Shown: piece by piece, positions 1 to 6,616 of the stretch
Layout: every line of letters starts with the position of its first letter
Numbering within the stretch: the first letter of the stretch is position 1
Origin: Eubacterium sp. CAG:786
GTDB taxonomy: Bacteria > Bacillota > Clostridia > Oscillospirales > Ruminococcaceae
NCBI GenBank assembly: GCA_000432175.1
Contig: HF989441.1
Span: forward strand, 19,232-26,864
Length of the DNA stretch: 7,633 nt
Direction of reading: 5' to 3'
Program-made: the position numbers and the translations under genes
The notes under the pieces: generated by a model
Database searches by the model: none
Seen by the model: only the letters and a program-made list of their open reading frames with translations
What the model was told of the DNA's origin: nothing

Positions 1-465
1 CCGGCGCCTGCAACGACATTCGCGCATCTGGACGCCACCACCGTACTTTCCAGAAACATCGCTTCAATGGGTATCTACCCTGCCGTTGACCCGCTGGAGT
101 CCACCTCCCGCATACTCACCCCCGACATCGTGGGCAAGGAGCACTACGAGGTAGCGAGAGCGGTGCAGTCCATTCTGCAGAGATACAACGAGCTGCAGGA
201 TATCATCGCGATACTGGGTATGGACGAGCTTTCCGACGAGGATAAGCTCACCGTTTCCCGCGCGAGAAAGATACAGCGTTTCCTGTCCCAGCCGTTCTCC
301 GTCGCAGAGGCATTCACCGGCATGGAGGGCAAGTACGTTCCGCTCAAGGAAACCATACGCGGCTTCAAGGAGATAATCGAGGGCAAGCACGACGACCTGC
401 CGGAGTCCGCATTCCTGTTCGCCGGCACCATCGACGAGGTTATCGAAAAGGCAAAGAAAGTCTGA
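1..465 (+). CDS. atpD: F-type ATP synthase beta subunit, C-terminal part (5' end outside window)
   Basis: This is the catalytic beta subunit of the F1 head, which makes ATP from ADP and phosphate at the cytoplasmic face of the membrane. The open frame runs in from the window edge and covers about the last 154 residues; the Walker A and B region lies upstream and is not visible. Seen here are PAPATTFAHLDATTVLSR at the very start, the stretch GIYPAVDPLESTSR, and the DELSDED version of the DELSEED motif (nt 223-243), the lever that contacts the gamma subunit. The usual beta-subunit sequence SRARKIQRFLSQPF follows, and the protein ends normally in an Ala/Lys-rich helix. The stop is 12 bp before the epsilon gene, the standard end of an atp operon. 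Identification is secure. Confidence 0.98.
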   Translation, partial: PAPATTFAHLDATTVLSRNIASMGIYPAVDPLESTSRILTPDIVGKEHYEVARAVQSILQRYNELQDIIAILGMDELSDEDKLTVSRARKIQRFLSQPFSVAEAFTGMEGKYVPLKETIRGFKEIIEGKHDDLPESAFLFAGTIDEVIEKAKKV

Positions 466-477
466 CGGGGGTACGAT

Positions 478-879
478 ATGACGCCGTTCAAGTTACAAAT
501 AATCACGCCTGAGAAGATATTCTTCGACGGGGAGACCGAGCAGATAATCGCGCGCACCACCGTCGGCGACGTCGGTATCCTCAACGGGCACGAGCCTTAC
601 TGCGCGGCTCTCGGCATCGGGCAGATGCGCGTGATGATAGACGGGCAGTTCAAACGCGCCGCCACTTCCGGAGGGGTCATCAAGGTATCGAAGGAGAAAA
701 CCGTTATCCTGGTGCAGTCCTGCGAATGGGCAGAGGAAATCGACCTCAACCGCGCGGAGCACGCAAAGCAGGTAGCGGAGGAGCGCATAAAAGCCGCCCA
801 CAGCGACAACGAGCTGAAACTCGCAGAGACCAAGCTCAAACGCGCCCTCAACCGCATCGACGCAGCAAACCTCAAATAA
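478..879 (+). CDS. atpC: F-type ATP synthase epsilon subunit
   Basis: Epsilon is part of the central stalk of F1 and can inhibit ATP hydrolysis through its C-terminal helices. The 133-residue product has the normal family length and two-domain layout. Residues 1-85 form the beta-sandwich, starting MTPFKLQIITPEKIFFDGE and containing the family pattern VGDVGILNGHEP; about residues 86-133 form the helical hairpin, rich in Ala, Glu, Lys and Arg (AEHAKQVAEERIKAA). The ATG at 478 is 12 bp after the atpD stop, with a G-rich, not very canonical ribosome-binding site (467-471), so translation may be partly coupled to atpD. The TAA at 877-879 is immediately followed by the repeat element, so atpC is the last gene of its operon here. 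Confidence 0.97.
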   Translation: MTPFKLQIITPEKIFFDGETEQIIARTTVGDVGILNGHEPYCAALGIGQMRVMIDGQFKRAATSGGVIKVSKEKTVILVQSCEWAEEIDLNRAEHAKQVAEERIKAAHSDNELKLAETKLKRALNRIDAANLK

Positions 880-1071
880 AATTCGGAATTCGGAATTAAG
901 AATTCGGAATTATGGTGTCCGCTTGCGCGGACAATATCTCAATAGATTTTCTATAAAATGCACAGGGCGAGAGGTAAACTTTCGCCCTGTAGTGTTTCCA
1001 TAAAAGTTTTTGAAATATCGTCTGCGAAGCAGACACAATAATTCCGAATTCCGAATTAAGAATTCCGAATT
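880..1071. repeat. Dispersed repeat element, complete copy 1 (MITE-like, AATTCGGAATT ends)
   Basis: This 192-bp element has inverted ends matching at 30 of 34 positions (880-913 against the complement of 1038-1071), built from three AATTCGGAATT units per end with an AAG spacer. Just inside each end sits a short hairpin: GTCCGC/GCGGAC at 917-932 and GTCTGC/GCAGAC at 1020-1034. The centre carries a 12-bp stem (962-990). A second copy begins near 7532, and 38 bp covering the core (953-990) are identical to 7591-7628. There is no reading frame of a transposase, so if it moves it must do so in trans. It lies between convergent genes (atpC and the small minus-strand gene), where its hairpins could also stop transcription; no U-tract directly follows the + strand stem. 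Calling it MITE-like is inference. Confidence 0.85.
962..990. other. Core hairpin of repeat element copy 1
   Basis: A 12-bp stem (962-973 with 979-990; 11 Watson-Crick pairs and one G-T) closes a five-base loop GTAAA. On the minus strand the stem is followed by GCATTTTAT, a weak terminator-like tail for the gene arriving from the right; on the + strand no T-run follows directly. The same stem and loop recur unchanged at 7600-7628 although flanking bases differ, so this is the most conserved part of the element. Confidence 0.75.
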
Positions 1072-1250
1072 TCCTTTTCTTCCGGAGGAAGAAAAGGATA
1101 GAGTTCCGCGTAGCTGTCGTATTCCTCTTCGCCTGAAACCGCGGGGATAAGCCCGGTGCAGTCGCCGGCGCAGCCGGAGTTCATGGTGGGGTCCTGCAGC
1201 GCCTGGGCTTCCTCGGGGCGCTCGTGCGGAGGGTATGGCTGTTTTTTCAT
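1056..1250 (-). CDS. Conserved-looking small acidic protein, function unknown (64 aa)
   Basis: A short gene read on the minus strand. The ATG at 1250-1248 is preceded by a strong ribosome-binding site AAAGGAG (1260-1266 complement) at about 8 bp, and a promoter lies 44 bp further up (1294-1322), so I believe it is expressed. The product begins MKKQPYPPHERPEEAQ, contains a small Cys-x3-Cys segment (GCAGDCTGLIP, Cys27 and Cys31), and then an acidic aromatic stretch (EEEYDSYAELYPFLPP). Short proteins with a DCTGLIP...YxxLYPF core are familiar to me from Clostridia, but I know no function. There is no signal peptide or membrane segment. Residues 61-64 (IRNS) and the TAA stop are encoded by the terminal repeat of the element at 880-1071, so the present C-terminus is not the ancestral one. 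It is convergent with atpC and divergent from secA. Confidence 0.8.
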   Translation of the reverse strand: MKKQPYPPHERPEEAQALQDPTMNSGCAGDCTGLIPAVSGEEEYDSYAELYPFLPPEEKEIRNS

Positions 1251-1293
1251 GCGAACATCTCCTTTCGGTGTAAGTTTGGGCAGTTTCGTCAAT

Positions 1294-1322
1294 ATTATAC
1301 TTCTGGCGACAGTATGGGACAA
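1294..1322 (-). promoter_or_regulatory. Promoter of the small minus-strand gene
   Basis: On the minus strand, TTGTCC (1322-1317) is separated by 17 bp from a perfect TATAAT (1299-1294). This predicts a start near 1287 and a leader of about 37 nt before the ATG at 1250. The -35 matches the consensus at four of six positions. It is back to back with the secA promoter, about 60 bp apart. Confidence 0.65.
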
Positions 1323-1358
1323 ATTTCCGCAAATTCTCGATTTGTGTGAATATTCCGG

Positions 1359-1387
1359 TTGACAAATACAAGGTTATGCGGTATAAT
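1359..1387 (+). promoter_or_regulatory. secA promoter (sigma-A type)
   Basis: A perfect TTGACA (1359-1364) and a perfect TATAAT (1382-1387) are spaced 17 bp apart, the optimum for housekeeping sigma factors. A second overlapping TATAAT sits at 1387-1392 but at 22-bp spacing. The predicted start is near 1394, giving a 50-nt leader to the ATG at 1444; a weak six-pair hairpin (1397-1402 with 1410-1415) lies in it. Strong constitutive transcription is expected. Confidence 0.85.
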
Positions 1388-1443
1388 ATAATGTGAGTAT
1401 TTATATTCGAAATACGTTCTTACAGAAAGGGAATTGCAATACA

Positions 1444-4170
1444 ATGGGTTTATTCAAATCACTTTTCGGCACCTATTCCTCCAAGGAACTCAGGCGCATA
1501 GAGCCGATAAAGCAGGCAGTGCTCGACCTCGCGGACAAGTATTCCGCTATGAGCGAGAGCGAGCTCAAGGCGCAGACCGGTATCCTCAAGGACAGGCTCG
1601 CTGCCGGCGAAACTCTCGACCAGATACTGCCGGACGCTTTCGCTGTCTGCCGTGAGGCTTCCACAAGAGTTATCGGCATTCGTCATTACCCGGTCCAGAT
1701 CATCGGCGGTATCGTGCTCCACCAGGGCCGTATCGCAGAGATGAAGACCGGTGAGGGTAAAACTTTCGTTGCCGCCCTGCCGTCCTACCTTAACGGACTC
1801 ACCGGTAAGGGCGTGCACATCGTCACCGTCAACGACTACCTCGCAAAGCGCGACAGCGAGCTGATGGCAAAGGTGCACAGGTACCTCGGCCTCACCGTCG
1901 GACTTATCACCCACGATATGGACAACGACGCGCGCCGTGCGGCTTACGCATGCGATATCACATACGCCACCAACAACGAGCTTGGCTTCGACTACCTGCG
2001 CGACAACATGTGCATCTACAAGAAGGATAAGGTCCAGCGCGCGCCCAACTTCGCGGTAGTGGACGAAGTGGACTCTATCCTCATCGACGAGGCGAGAACC
2101 CCGCTCATCATTTCCGGTCACGGCGACAAATCCACAGACCTGTACGAAAAGGCTGACAAGTTCGCAAAGACCCTCACCATGAACAAGGTCGCAGAGCTTG
2201 ACGATAAAGAGGACTACGAGGGCAACTTCGACGGGGATTACCTCATCGACGAAAAGGCAAAGACCTGCAACCTGCTGCCTGCCGGCGTCGCAAAGGCCGA
2301 GAAGTACTTCGGCATAGAGAACCTCATGGACCCCGAGAACACCACTCTCCTGCACCACATCAACCAGGCTATCCGTGCAAACGGTATCATGAAGCTGGAC
2401 GTTGACTACGTTATCAAGGACGGCGAGATCGTCATCGTCGATGAGTTCACCGGACGTCTGATGTTCGGACGCCGCTACAACGACGGTCTGCACCAGGCGA
2501 TCGAGGCAAAGGAAGGCGTAAAGGTGAACCGCGAGAGCAAGACGCTTGCCACCATCACGTTCCAGAACTTCTTCCGCCTGTACGAGAAGCTTTCCGGTAT
2601 GACCGGTACGGCTATGACCGAGGAAGCTGAGTTCCGTCAGATATACAGCCTGGACGTTATCGAGATACCCACCAACAAGCCTGTTATCCGTATCGACCAT
2701 CACGACCAGATATACAAGAACGAGCGCGGAAAGTTCAAGGCAGTCTGCGACCAGGTGGAGGAATGCCACAAGAAGGGTCAGCCGGTGCTGGTAGGTACCG
2801 TCACCATCGAGAAATCCGAGCTGCTCTCAAAGCTGCTCAAGGCGCGCGGGATAAAGCACCAGGTGCTCAACGCGAAGAACCACGAGCGCGAGGCTGAGAT
2901 AGTTGCGCAGGCTGGCAAGAAGGGTGCAGTCACCATCGCCACCAACATGGCAGGCCGTGGCACCGATATCAAACTCGGCGGTAACTCCGAGTTCCTGGCT
3001 ATTCACGAGATGCGCCGTCAGGAGTACTCCGAGGAGCTTATCCAGGAGGCTACCGGCTACGCTGAAACAGACAACGAGGAAATTCTCGAGGCAAGAAACA
3101 AGTACCAGGAGCTCATCAAGAAGTTCGACCAGCAGATAAAGCCCGAGGCTGAGGAAGTCCGCGCTGCAGGCGGTCTGTTCATCATCGGCACCGAGCGCCA
3201 CGAGTCCCGTCGTATCGACAACCAGCTGCGCGGCCGTGCCGGACGTCAGGGCGACCCCGGTGAGAGCCGCTTCTACATCTCCCTTGAGGACGACCTCATG
3301 CGCCTGTTCGGCGGCGACCGCGTGCAGAAGTTCATGGAGAGCATGAATTTCGACGAGGATACGCCTATCGAGGCTTCGTTCCTTTCAAGCGCCATTGAGT
3401 CCGCTCAGAAGAAGATAGAGGGCAGGAACTTCTCCATCAGAAAGAACGTCCTGGACTTCGACGACGTTATGTCCCAGCAGCGTACCACTATTTATTCTCA
3501 GCGCTCCAAGGTTCTCGACGGCGAGGACGTAAGCAAGAATATCCAGGATATGATGGATAAGTCCATTGAGGAAGCAGTGGACATGTACTGCTCCGATACA
3601 GTCGCCGAGAACTGGAACCTCGACGGGCTGCGTTCGCACTTCATGAACCTTTACGTTATGGACAGCGACCTGCGCTACACCACCGACGAGCTGAACTCCA
3701 TCTCCAAGAAGGACATTGTGGAATTCCTCAAGGACAGGGCGCATCTTATCTACAAGACCCGCGAGGCTGACATGGGCAGCGAGGCAATGCGCGAGGTAGA
3801 GCGCGTGTGCCTGCTCAAGACCGTTGACCGTCACTGGATGGACCACATCGACGCGATGGAAGAGCTCAAGCGCGGCATTTACCTCAGAAGCTACGGTCAG
3901 AAGGACCCTGTGGTAGAGTACCGTTTCGAGGGCTTCGCGATGTTCGACGAGATGATAGCCGCTATCCGCGAGGAAACAGTACGCTTGGTGCTGACTGTCC
4001 CCGTAAGGGTACAGCGCCCCATTCAGCGCGAGCAGGTGATGCAGCCTGACGCACCGAACGCAGGCTCCCAGACTCCCTACAAGAACAAGGGCGGTAAGGT
4101 TGGCAGAAACGACCCCTGCCCCTGCGGAAGCGGCAAAAAGTACAAGAACTGCTGCGGCAAGGACGAGTAA
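1444..4170 (+). CDS. secA: Protein translocase motor ATPase SecA
   Basis: SecA is the ATP-driven motor that pushes unfolded preproteins through the SecYEG channel at the cytoplasmic membrane. The 908-residue product has the full domain set: Q-motif glutamine near residue 85 (HYPVQIIGG), Walker A MKTGEGKT (100-107), ATNNELGFDYLRDNM (about 175-189), Walker B VVDEVD (205-210) followed by SILIDEARTPLIISG, a preprotein cross-linking domain (about 230-370), NBD2 with ATNMAGRGTDIKLGG (about 500) and the arginine-finger motif QLRGRAGRQGDPG (near 595), the scaffold/two-helix finger region around DRHWMDHIDAMEELK (about 795), and a C-terminal zinc site CPCGSGKKYKNCC (CxCx8CC, ends at 904). I chose ATG 1444 because MGLFKSLFG is the family start and AAAGGG (1426-1431) precedes it, though 12 bp away. 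It stands alone behind its own promoter. Confidence 0.98.
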   Translation: MGLFKSLFGTYSSKELRRIEPIKQAVLDLADKYSAMSESELKAQTGILKDRLAAGETLDQILPDAFAVCREASTRVIGIRHYPVQIIGGIVLHQGRIAEMKTGEGKTFVAALPSYLNGLTGKGVHIVTVNDYLAKRDSELMAKVHRYLGLTVGLITHDMDNDARRAAYACDITYATNNELGFDYLRDNMCIYKKDKVQRAPNFAVVDEVDSILIDEARTPLIISGHGDKSTDLYEKADKFAKTLTMNKVAELDDKEDYEGNFDGDYLIDEKAKTCNLLPAGVAKAEKYFGIENLMDPENTTLLHHINQAIRANGIMKLDVDYVIKDGEIVIVDEFTGRLMFGRRYNDGLHQAIEAKEGVKVNRESKTLATITFQNFFRLYEKLSGMTGTAMTEEAEFRQIYSLDVIEIPTNKPVIRIDHHDQIYKNERGKFKAVCDQVEECHKKGQPVLVGTVTIEKSELLSKLLKARGIKHQVLNAKNHEREAEIVAQAGKKGAVTIATNMAGRGTDIKLGGNSEFLAIHEMRRQEYSEELIQEATGYAETDNEEILEARNKYQELIKKFDQQIKPEAEEVRAAGGLFIIGTERHESRRIDNQLRGRAGRQGDPGESRFYISLEDDLMRLFGGDRVQKFMESMNFDEDTPIEASFLSSAIESAQKKIEGRNFSIRKNVLDFDDVMSQQRTTIYSQRSKVLDGEDVSKNIQDMMDKSIEEAVDMYCSDTVAENWNLDGLRSHFMNLYVMDSDLRYTTDELNSISKKDIVEFLKDRAHLIYKTREADMGSEAMREVERVCLLKTVDRHWMDHIDAMEELKRGIYLRSYGQKDPVVEYRFEGFAMFDEMIAAIREETVRLVLTVPVRVQRPIQREQVMQPDAPNAGSQTPYKNKGGKVGRNDPCPCGSGKKYKNCCGKDE

Positions 4171-4276
4171 AATTTAAGCGATAAGCACTCATCTGCGTCG
4201 TCGCGATGACATAGGCAGGCTTTAAGCCTAGCCTATGCCATCGCTCCTAGCATCTGAGCACTTCTCGCTTAAATTT
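4170..4276. repeat. 107-bp imperfect palindrome abutting the secA stop
   Basis: The left and right halves fold into one long cruciform or hairpin of about 40 base pairs: 4170-4181 with 4265-4276 (12 bp), 4183-4185 with 4261-4263, 4188-4191 with 4255-4258, 4194-4196 with 4250-4252, then after a 6/5 internal loop 4203-4208 with 4239-4244, 4210-4216 with 4231-4237, and 4217-4221 with 4225-4229 around a TTA loop. It starts on the last base of the secA stop codon. No T-run follows either end, so it is not a classical intrinsic terminator. It probably ends or protects the secA transcript, or is a degenerate palindromic repeat; which of these cannot be told from one copy. Confidence 0.85.
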
Positions 4277-4291
4277 AGTGTGCCCGGGATT

Positions 4292-4304
4292 TGAAATAAT
4301 TTCA
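4292..4304. promoter_or_regulatory. Candidate operator: perfect 13-bp palindrome upstream of the epimerase
   Basis: TGAAATAATTTCA is a perfect inverted repeat (six bases each side of a central A). It lies 108 bp before the epimerase ATG in an otherwise gene-free interval, where a regulator of the sugar gene could bind. It partly overlaps TTGAAA (4291-4296), which is not well placed as a -35. No regulator family is implied by the sequence alone. Confidence 0.35.
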
Positions 4305-4313
4305 GGGGACTAT

Positions 4314-4354
4314 AAAAAACAGGTGGAACGCATTACCAGTTTGCGTTCCGCCTG
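4314..4354 (-). terminator. Strong hairpin with T-run on the minus strand
   Basis: A 13-bp stem (4320-4332 with 4342-4354, one G-T pair) encloses a nine-base loop. Read on the minus strand the stem is followed directly by GTTTTTTATAG, the form of an intrinsic terminator for transcripts coming from the right, although no minus-strand gene is visible there. On the + strand it would instead be a hairpin preceded by A6, possibly in the leader of the epimerase mRNA. Confidence 0.4.
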
Positions 4355-4368
4355 ATACAAAGTATAGG
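4341..4368 (+). promoter_or_regulatory. Possible weak promoter for the epimerase gene
   Basis: TTGCGT (4341-4346), 16 bp, then TATAGG (4363-4368) is the best-spaced candidate before the epimerase ATG. Both boxes are imperfect and the -35 overlaps the right arm of the hairpin at 4320-4354. TTGAAA at 4291 with TATAAA at 4311 has better boxes but only 14 bp between them. Neither is convincing alone, which may mean the gene needs an activator. Confidence 0.25.
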
Positions 4369-4412
4369 ATATAGTGAGTAGAACAAAATTTACACACAAG
4401 GGGTACAAAAGC

Positions 4413-5597
4413 ATGAAGAGAGAAGAATTTGTACAGGAGCTGACAGGGCACATCATTCCGTTCTGGAACAAGCTCCGCGATGATGAGAACGGTGGTTTCA
4501 CCGGATTCATGGACAGCGCGCTGAATATCGACAAGAAGGGTGAAAAGGGCGTTATCCTGCATTCCCGCATACTGTGGTTCTATTCCAACGCCTACATTGA
4601 GTTAAAGGACCCCCAGCTGCTTGACAACGCAAGGCACGCGTATGAGTTCCTGACTGAAAAGTGCGTCGATAAGGAATACGGCGGCGTTTACTGGAGCATG
4701 AACTACGACGGCACCGTAAAGGACGATTTCAAGCACACCTACTGCCAGGCGTTCTTTATTTACGCGCTTTCCAGCTATTACCGCGCGAGCGGCGACAAGA
4801 ACGCGCTGAAACTCGCGTACGACGTTATGGAGCTGGTGGAGAAGAATTCCACCGACGACGTTGCTTACCTCGAGACCATGGCGCGCGACTGGAAGAGCGA
4901 ACTTGCCAACGACGAGCTTTCCGAAAATGGACTGATGGCCGACAAGACCATGAACACCACCCTCCATATGATGGAGGCTTACACCGAGCTTTACCTCGCT
5001 GACCACAGCCCGAAGGTGCTGGAGCGCCTGAAATTCCAGCTTGACCTTACATACGACAAGATATTCGACAAGCAGGGCAACAAGCTGCTGGTGTTCTTCG
5101 ACAAGAACATGGACGTTATCGGGGATATCCATTCCTACGGGCACGACATCGAGGCGACATGGCTCATCGACCGCGCCACCGAAATAATCGGCGACCCCGC
5201 TGTCACCGCAAAGTTCGCTGAGATGAACAAGCGCATCGTAAGGAACATCGCTGATATCGCATACGACAAGGCTTCCGGCTCGCTGCTCAACGAACGCGAC
5301 AAGGACAAGATAAACACCTGGCGCATCTGGTGGGTGCAGGCTGAGACCGTTATCGGCTTCATGAACGCATTCCAGAAGCACTATGGCGGCGAGGAATATT
5401 TCGAGATATCCTCCAGCGTGTGGAAGTTCATTCAGGAGCACATCATCGACAAGCGCCCGGGCGGCGAGTGGCATTCTCAGGTAGACGACCAGTGGAAGCC
5501 CGCTGACTTCAAGCCGGTGGTAGACCCCTGGAAGTGCCCCTACCACAACGGAAGAATGTGCATGGAAATGATGCGCAGACTGGCAGAAAAGGCATAA
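4413..5597 (+). CDS. Cellobiose 2-epimerase (AGE family), cytosolic
   Basis: This enzyme interconverts beta-1,4-linked disaccharides such as cellobiose and glucosyl-mannose by epimerising C2 of the reducing sugar; in gut Clostridia it feeds mannan and cellulose disaccharides to phosphorolytic pathways. The 394-residue length is normal. Family hallmarks are visible: HIIPFWNKLRDDENGGF (13-29), HSRILWF with Arg52, His184, SYGHDIEATWL carrying His244 and Glu247, the aromatic RIWWVQAE (304-311), and KCPYHNGRMCME with His378. His244, Glu247 and His378 correspond to the catalytic His/Glu/His set described for this family. There is no signal peptide. ATG 4413 is chosen because AAGGGG (4398-4403) lies 9 bp upstream and the protein then starts as its relatives do; a further in-frame extension to 4374 has no such site. 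The lipoprotein gene follows after 32 bp, probably on the same mRNA. Confidence 0.93.
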   Translation: MKREEFVQELTGHIIPFWNKLRDDENGGFTGFMDSALNIDKKGEKGVILHSRILWFYSNAYIELKDPQLLDNARHAYEFLTEKCVDKEYGGVYWSMNYDGTVKDDFKHTYCQAFFIYALSSYYRASGDKNALKLAYDVMELVEKNSTDDVAYLETMARDWKSELANDELSENGLMADKTMNTTLHMMEAYTELYLADHSPKVLERLKFQLDLTYDKIFDKQGNKLLVFFDKNMDVIGDIHSYGHDIEATWLIDRATEIIGDPAVTAKFAEMNKRIVRNIADIAYDKASGSLLNERDKDKINTWRIWWVQAETVIGFMNAFQKHYGGEEYFEISSSVWKFIQEHIIDKRPGGEWHSQVDDQWKPADFKPVVDPWKCPYHNGRMCMEMMRRLAEKA

Positions 5598-5629
5598 CCC
5601 CTATTGGCATAATTGCGAGGAATTCCCCT

Positions 5630-6616
5630 ATGAAGAAGATAGCTGCAGCGCTTGCCGCAACGGCGCTGCTTTTGACCGGCTGTGCGCGTAAAGCCACCAC
5701 GGACGAGATACAGCTGCCGATTTACGGCGCTGATGAAGTGCAGTACGAGGTCGCGGCTGCGAAGTACATGGACCTCTCCGAAACTGAAAGCTCCGGCGTG
5801 ACCATCGGTTACCCATATGCGGTGTACCTGACTTACCCCGGGGACGCGCTGGTGATGTCCTACAACGCGCTGAAAGGGCGCGAGGTAACTGCGGGTGAAG
5901 TGCTCGCGGTGCTGGACTCCTCCGGCCTTGACTATGACATAAGCAACCAGCAGACCATAGTCAACGCCGCTTACGAGGCTTCGCTGGCGGGCGGCAGGGC
6001 TGAGCAGCTGCAGTATCAGATAGAGCAGAAAAAGCTCGACATGATGCTCGCAGAAAAGGAAAAGTACACGATAACCGCGCCGTTTGACGGTATCATATGC
6101 CAGGCTTACGCCATCGGAGAGGGCGCCGAGGCAAAGGGCGGCGACGTCTGCTGCGCTGTCTCCGAGGTGTCAAAGACGGAAATATACATTGACGGCGGTG
6201 ATTACCGCTTCGGGCAGAAGCTGCAGATAAGGATAGACGACGACATGTACGACGCCACCGTCGTTGAAGCCCCCGACGTCGCACCCGCGACCGCTTACGG
6301 GCAGTCCGCGCAGAGGGTGGTTTTCGACCTGGGGGAGGATGTTATGGCGCAGGTGCTCGAGGAGCAGCAGATGGCTGTTTCCTCCGGCTGGGCGACTGCA
6401 TTCGTCACCACGGAGCGCAAAAACGTCCTTGCGGTGCCAGATTCCGCGATAAAGACCAGCGGCACTGAGAGCTACGTCACCCTGGTGGAAAACGGCGAGC
6501 GCTACAAGCTTAAAGTAACCACCGGCGTCAGCCTGGGAGGCTACACCGAGATACTCAACGGCATTTCCGCCGGGGACGTGGTGCTGGCGCCCGGCTCCGG
6601 GGAATACACCACTTGA
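5630..6616 (+). CDS. HlyD/MacA-like membrane-fusion lipoprotein
   Basis: This is a predicted exported lipoprotein of the periplasmic-adaptor (membrane fusion) family. The 328-residue product starts with a short signal sequence, MKKIAAALAATALLLTGC, whose lipobox LTGC puts the lipidated cysteine at residue 18. Then come a first biotinyl-lipoyl half (about 60-96, with GREVTAGEVLAVLD), a short helical hairpin (about 100-145, KKLDMMLAEKEK), the second half opening with YTITAPFDG (146-154), a beta-barrel region, and a membrane-proximal C-terminal domain (NVLAVPDSAIK ... ISAGDVVLAPGS). In Firmicutes such proteins usually serve ABC exporters, but no ABC transporter gene is present here. The helical hairpin is short, as expected without an outer membrane. 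ATG 5630 is preceded by GCGAGG at 9 bp. It ends in TGA inside the -35 box of the pnuC promoter. Confidence 0.85.
   Translation: MKKIAAALAATALLLTGCARKATTDEIQLPIYGADEVQYEVAAAKYMDLSETESSGVTIGYPYAVYLTYPGDALVMSYNALKGREVTAGEVLAVLDSSGLDYDISNQQTIVNAAYEASLAGGRAEQLQYQIEQKKLDMMLAEKEKYTITAPFDGIICQAYAIGEGAEAKGGDVCCAVSEVSKTEIYIDGGDYRFGQKLQIRIDDDMYDATVVEAPDVAPATAYGQSAQRVVFDLGEDVMAQVLEEQQMAVSSGWATAFVTTERKNVLAVPDSAIKTSGTESYVTLVENGERYKLKVTTGVSLGGYTEILNGISAGDVVLAPGSGEYTT

Noticed and set aside
880..911. CRISPR-like short direct repeats (AATTCGGAATT)
   Set aside because: Units overlap or are spaced 0-3 bp without unique spacers and occur as inverted ends of an element, so this is not a CRISPR array.
910..1371. 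153-codon minus-strand frame spanning the repeat and the small gene
   Set aside because: It runs through the repeat element and covers the small gene in another frame; the latter has the promoter, ribosome-binding site and recognisable protein.
1393..1443. Upstream GTG start giving SecA 17 extra residues
   Set aside because: It lies at the predicted transcription start with no ribosome-binding site, and the extra residues (MSIYIRNTF...) are unlike any SecA; ATG 1444 gives the family N-terminus.
1459..2769. 436-codon open frame on the minus strand inside secA
   Set aside because: It is fully antisense to strongly conserved SecA sequence and its product is Val/Leu-rich without recognisable motifs; long antisense frames arise from GC-rich codon use.
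4374..4412. In-frame extension of the epimerase to 4374
   Set aside because: No ribosome-binding site before it, while AAGGGG sits 9 bp before ATG 4413, which gives the expected N-terminus.
5534..5629. In-frame extension of the lipoprotein to 5534
   Set aside because: It would overlap the epimerase and bury the lipoprotein signal peptide; GCGAGG plus the lipobox fix the start at 5630.
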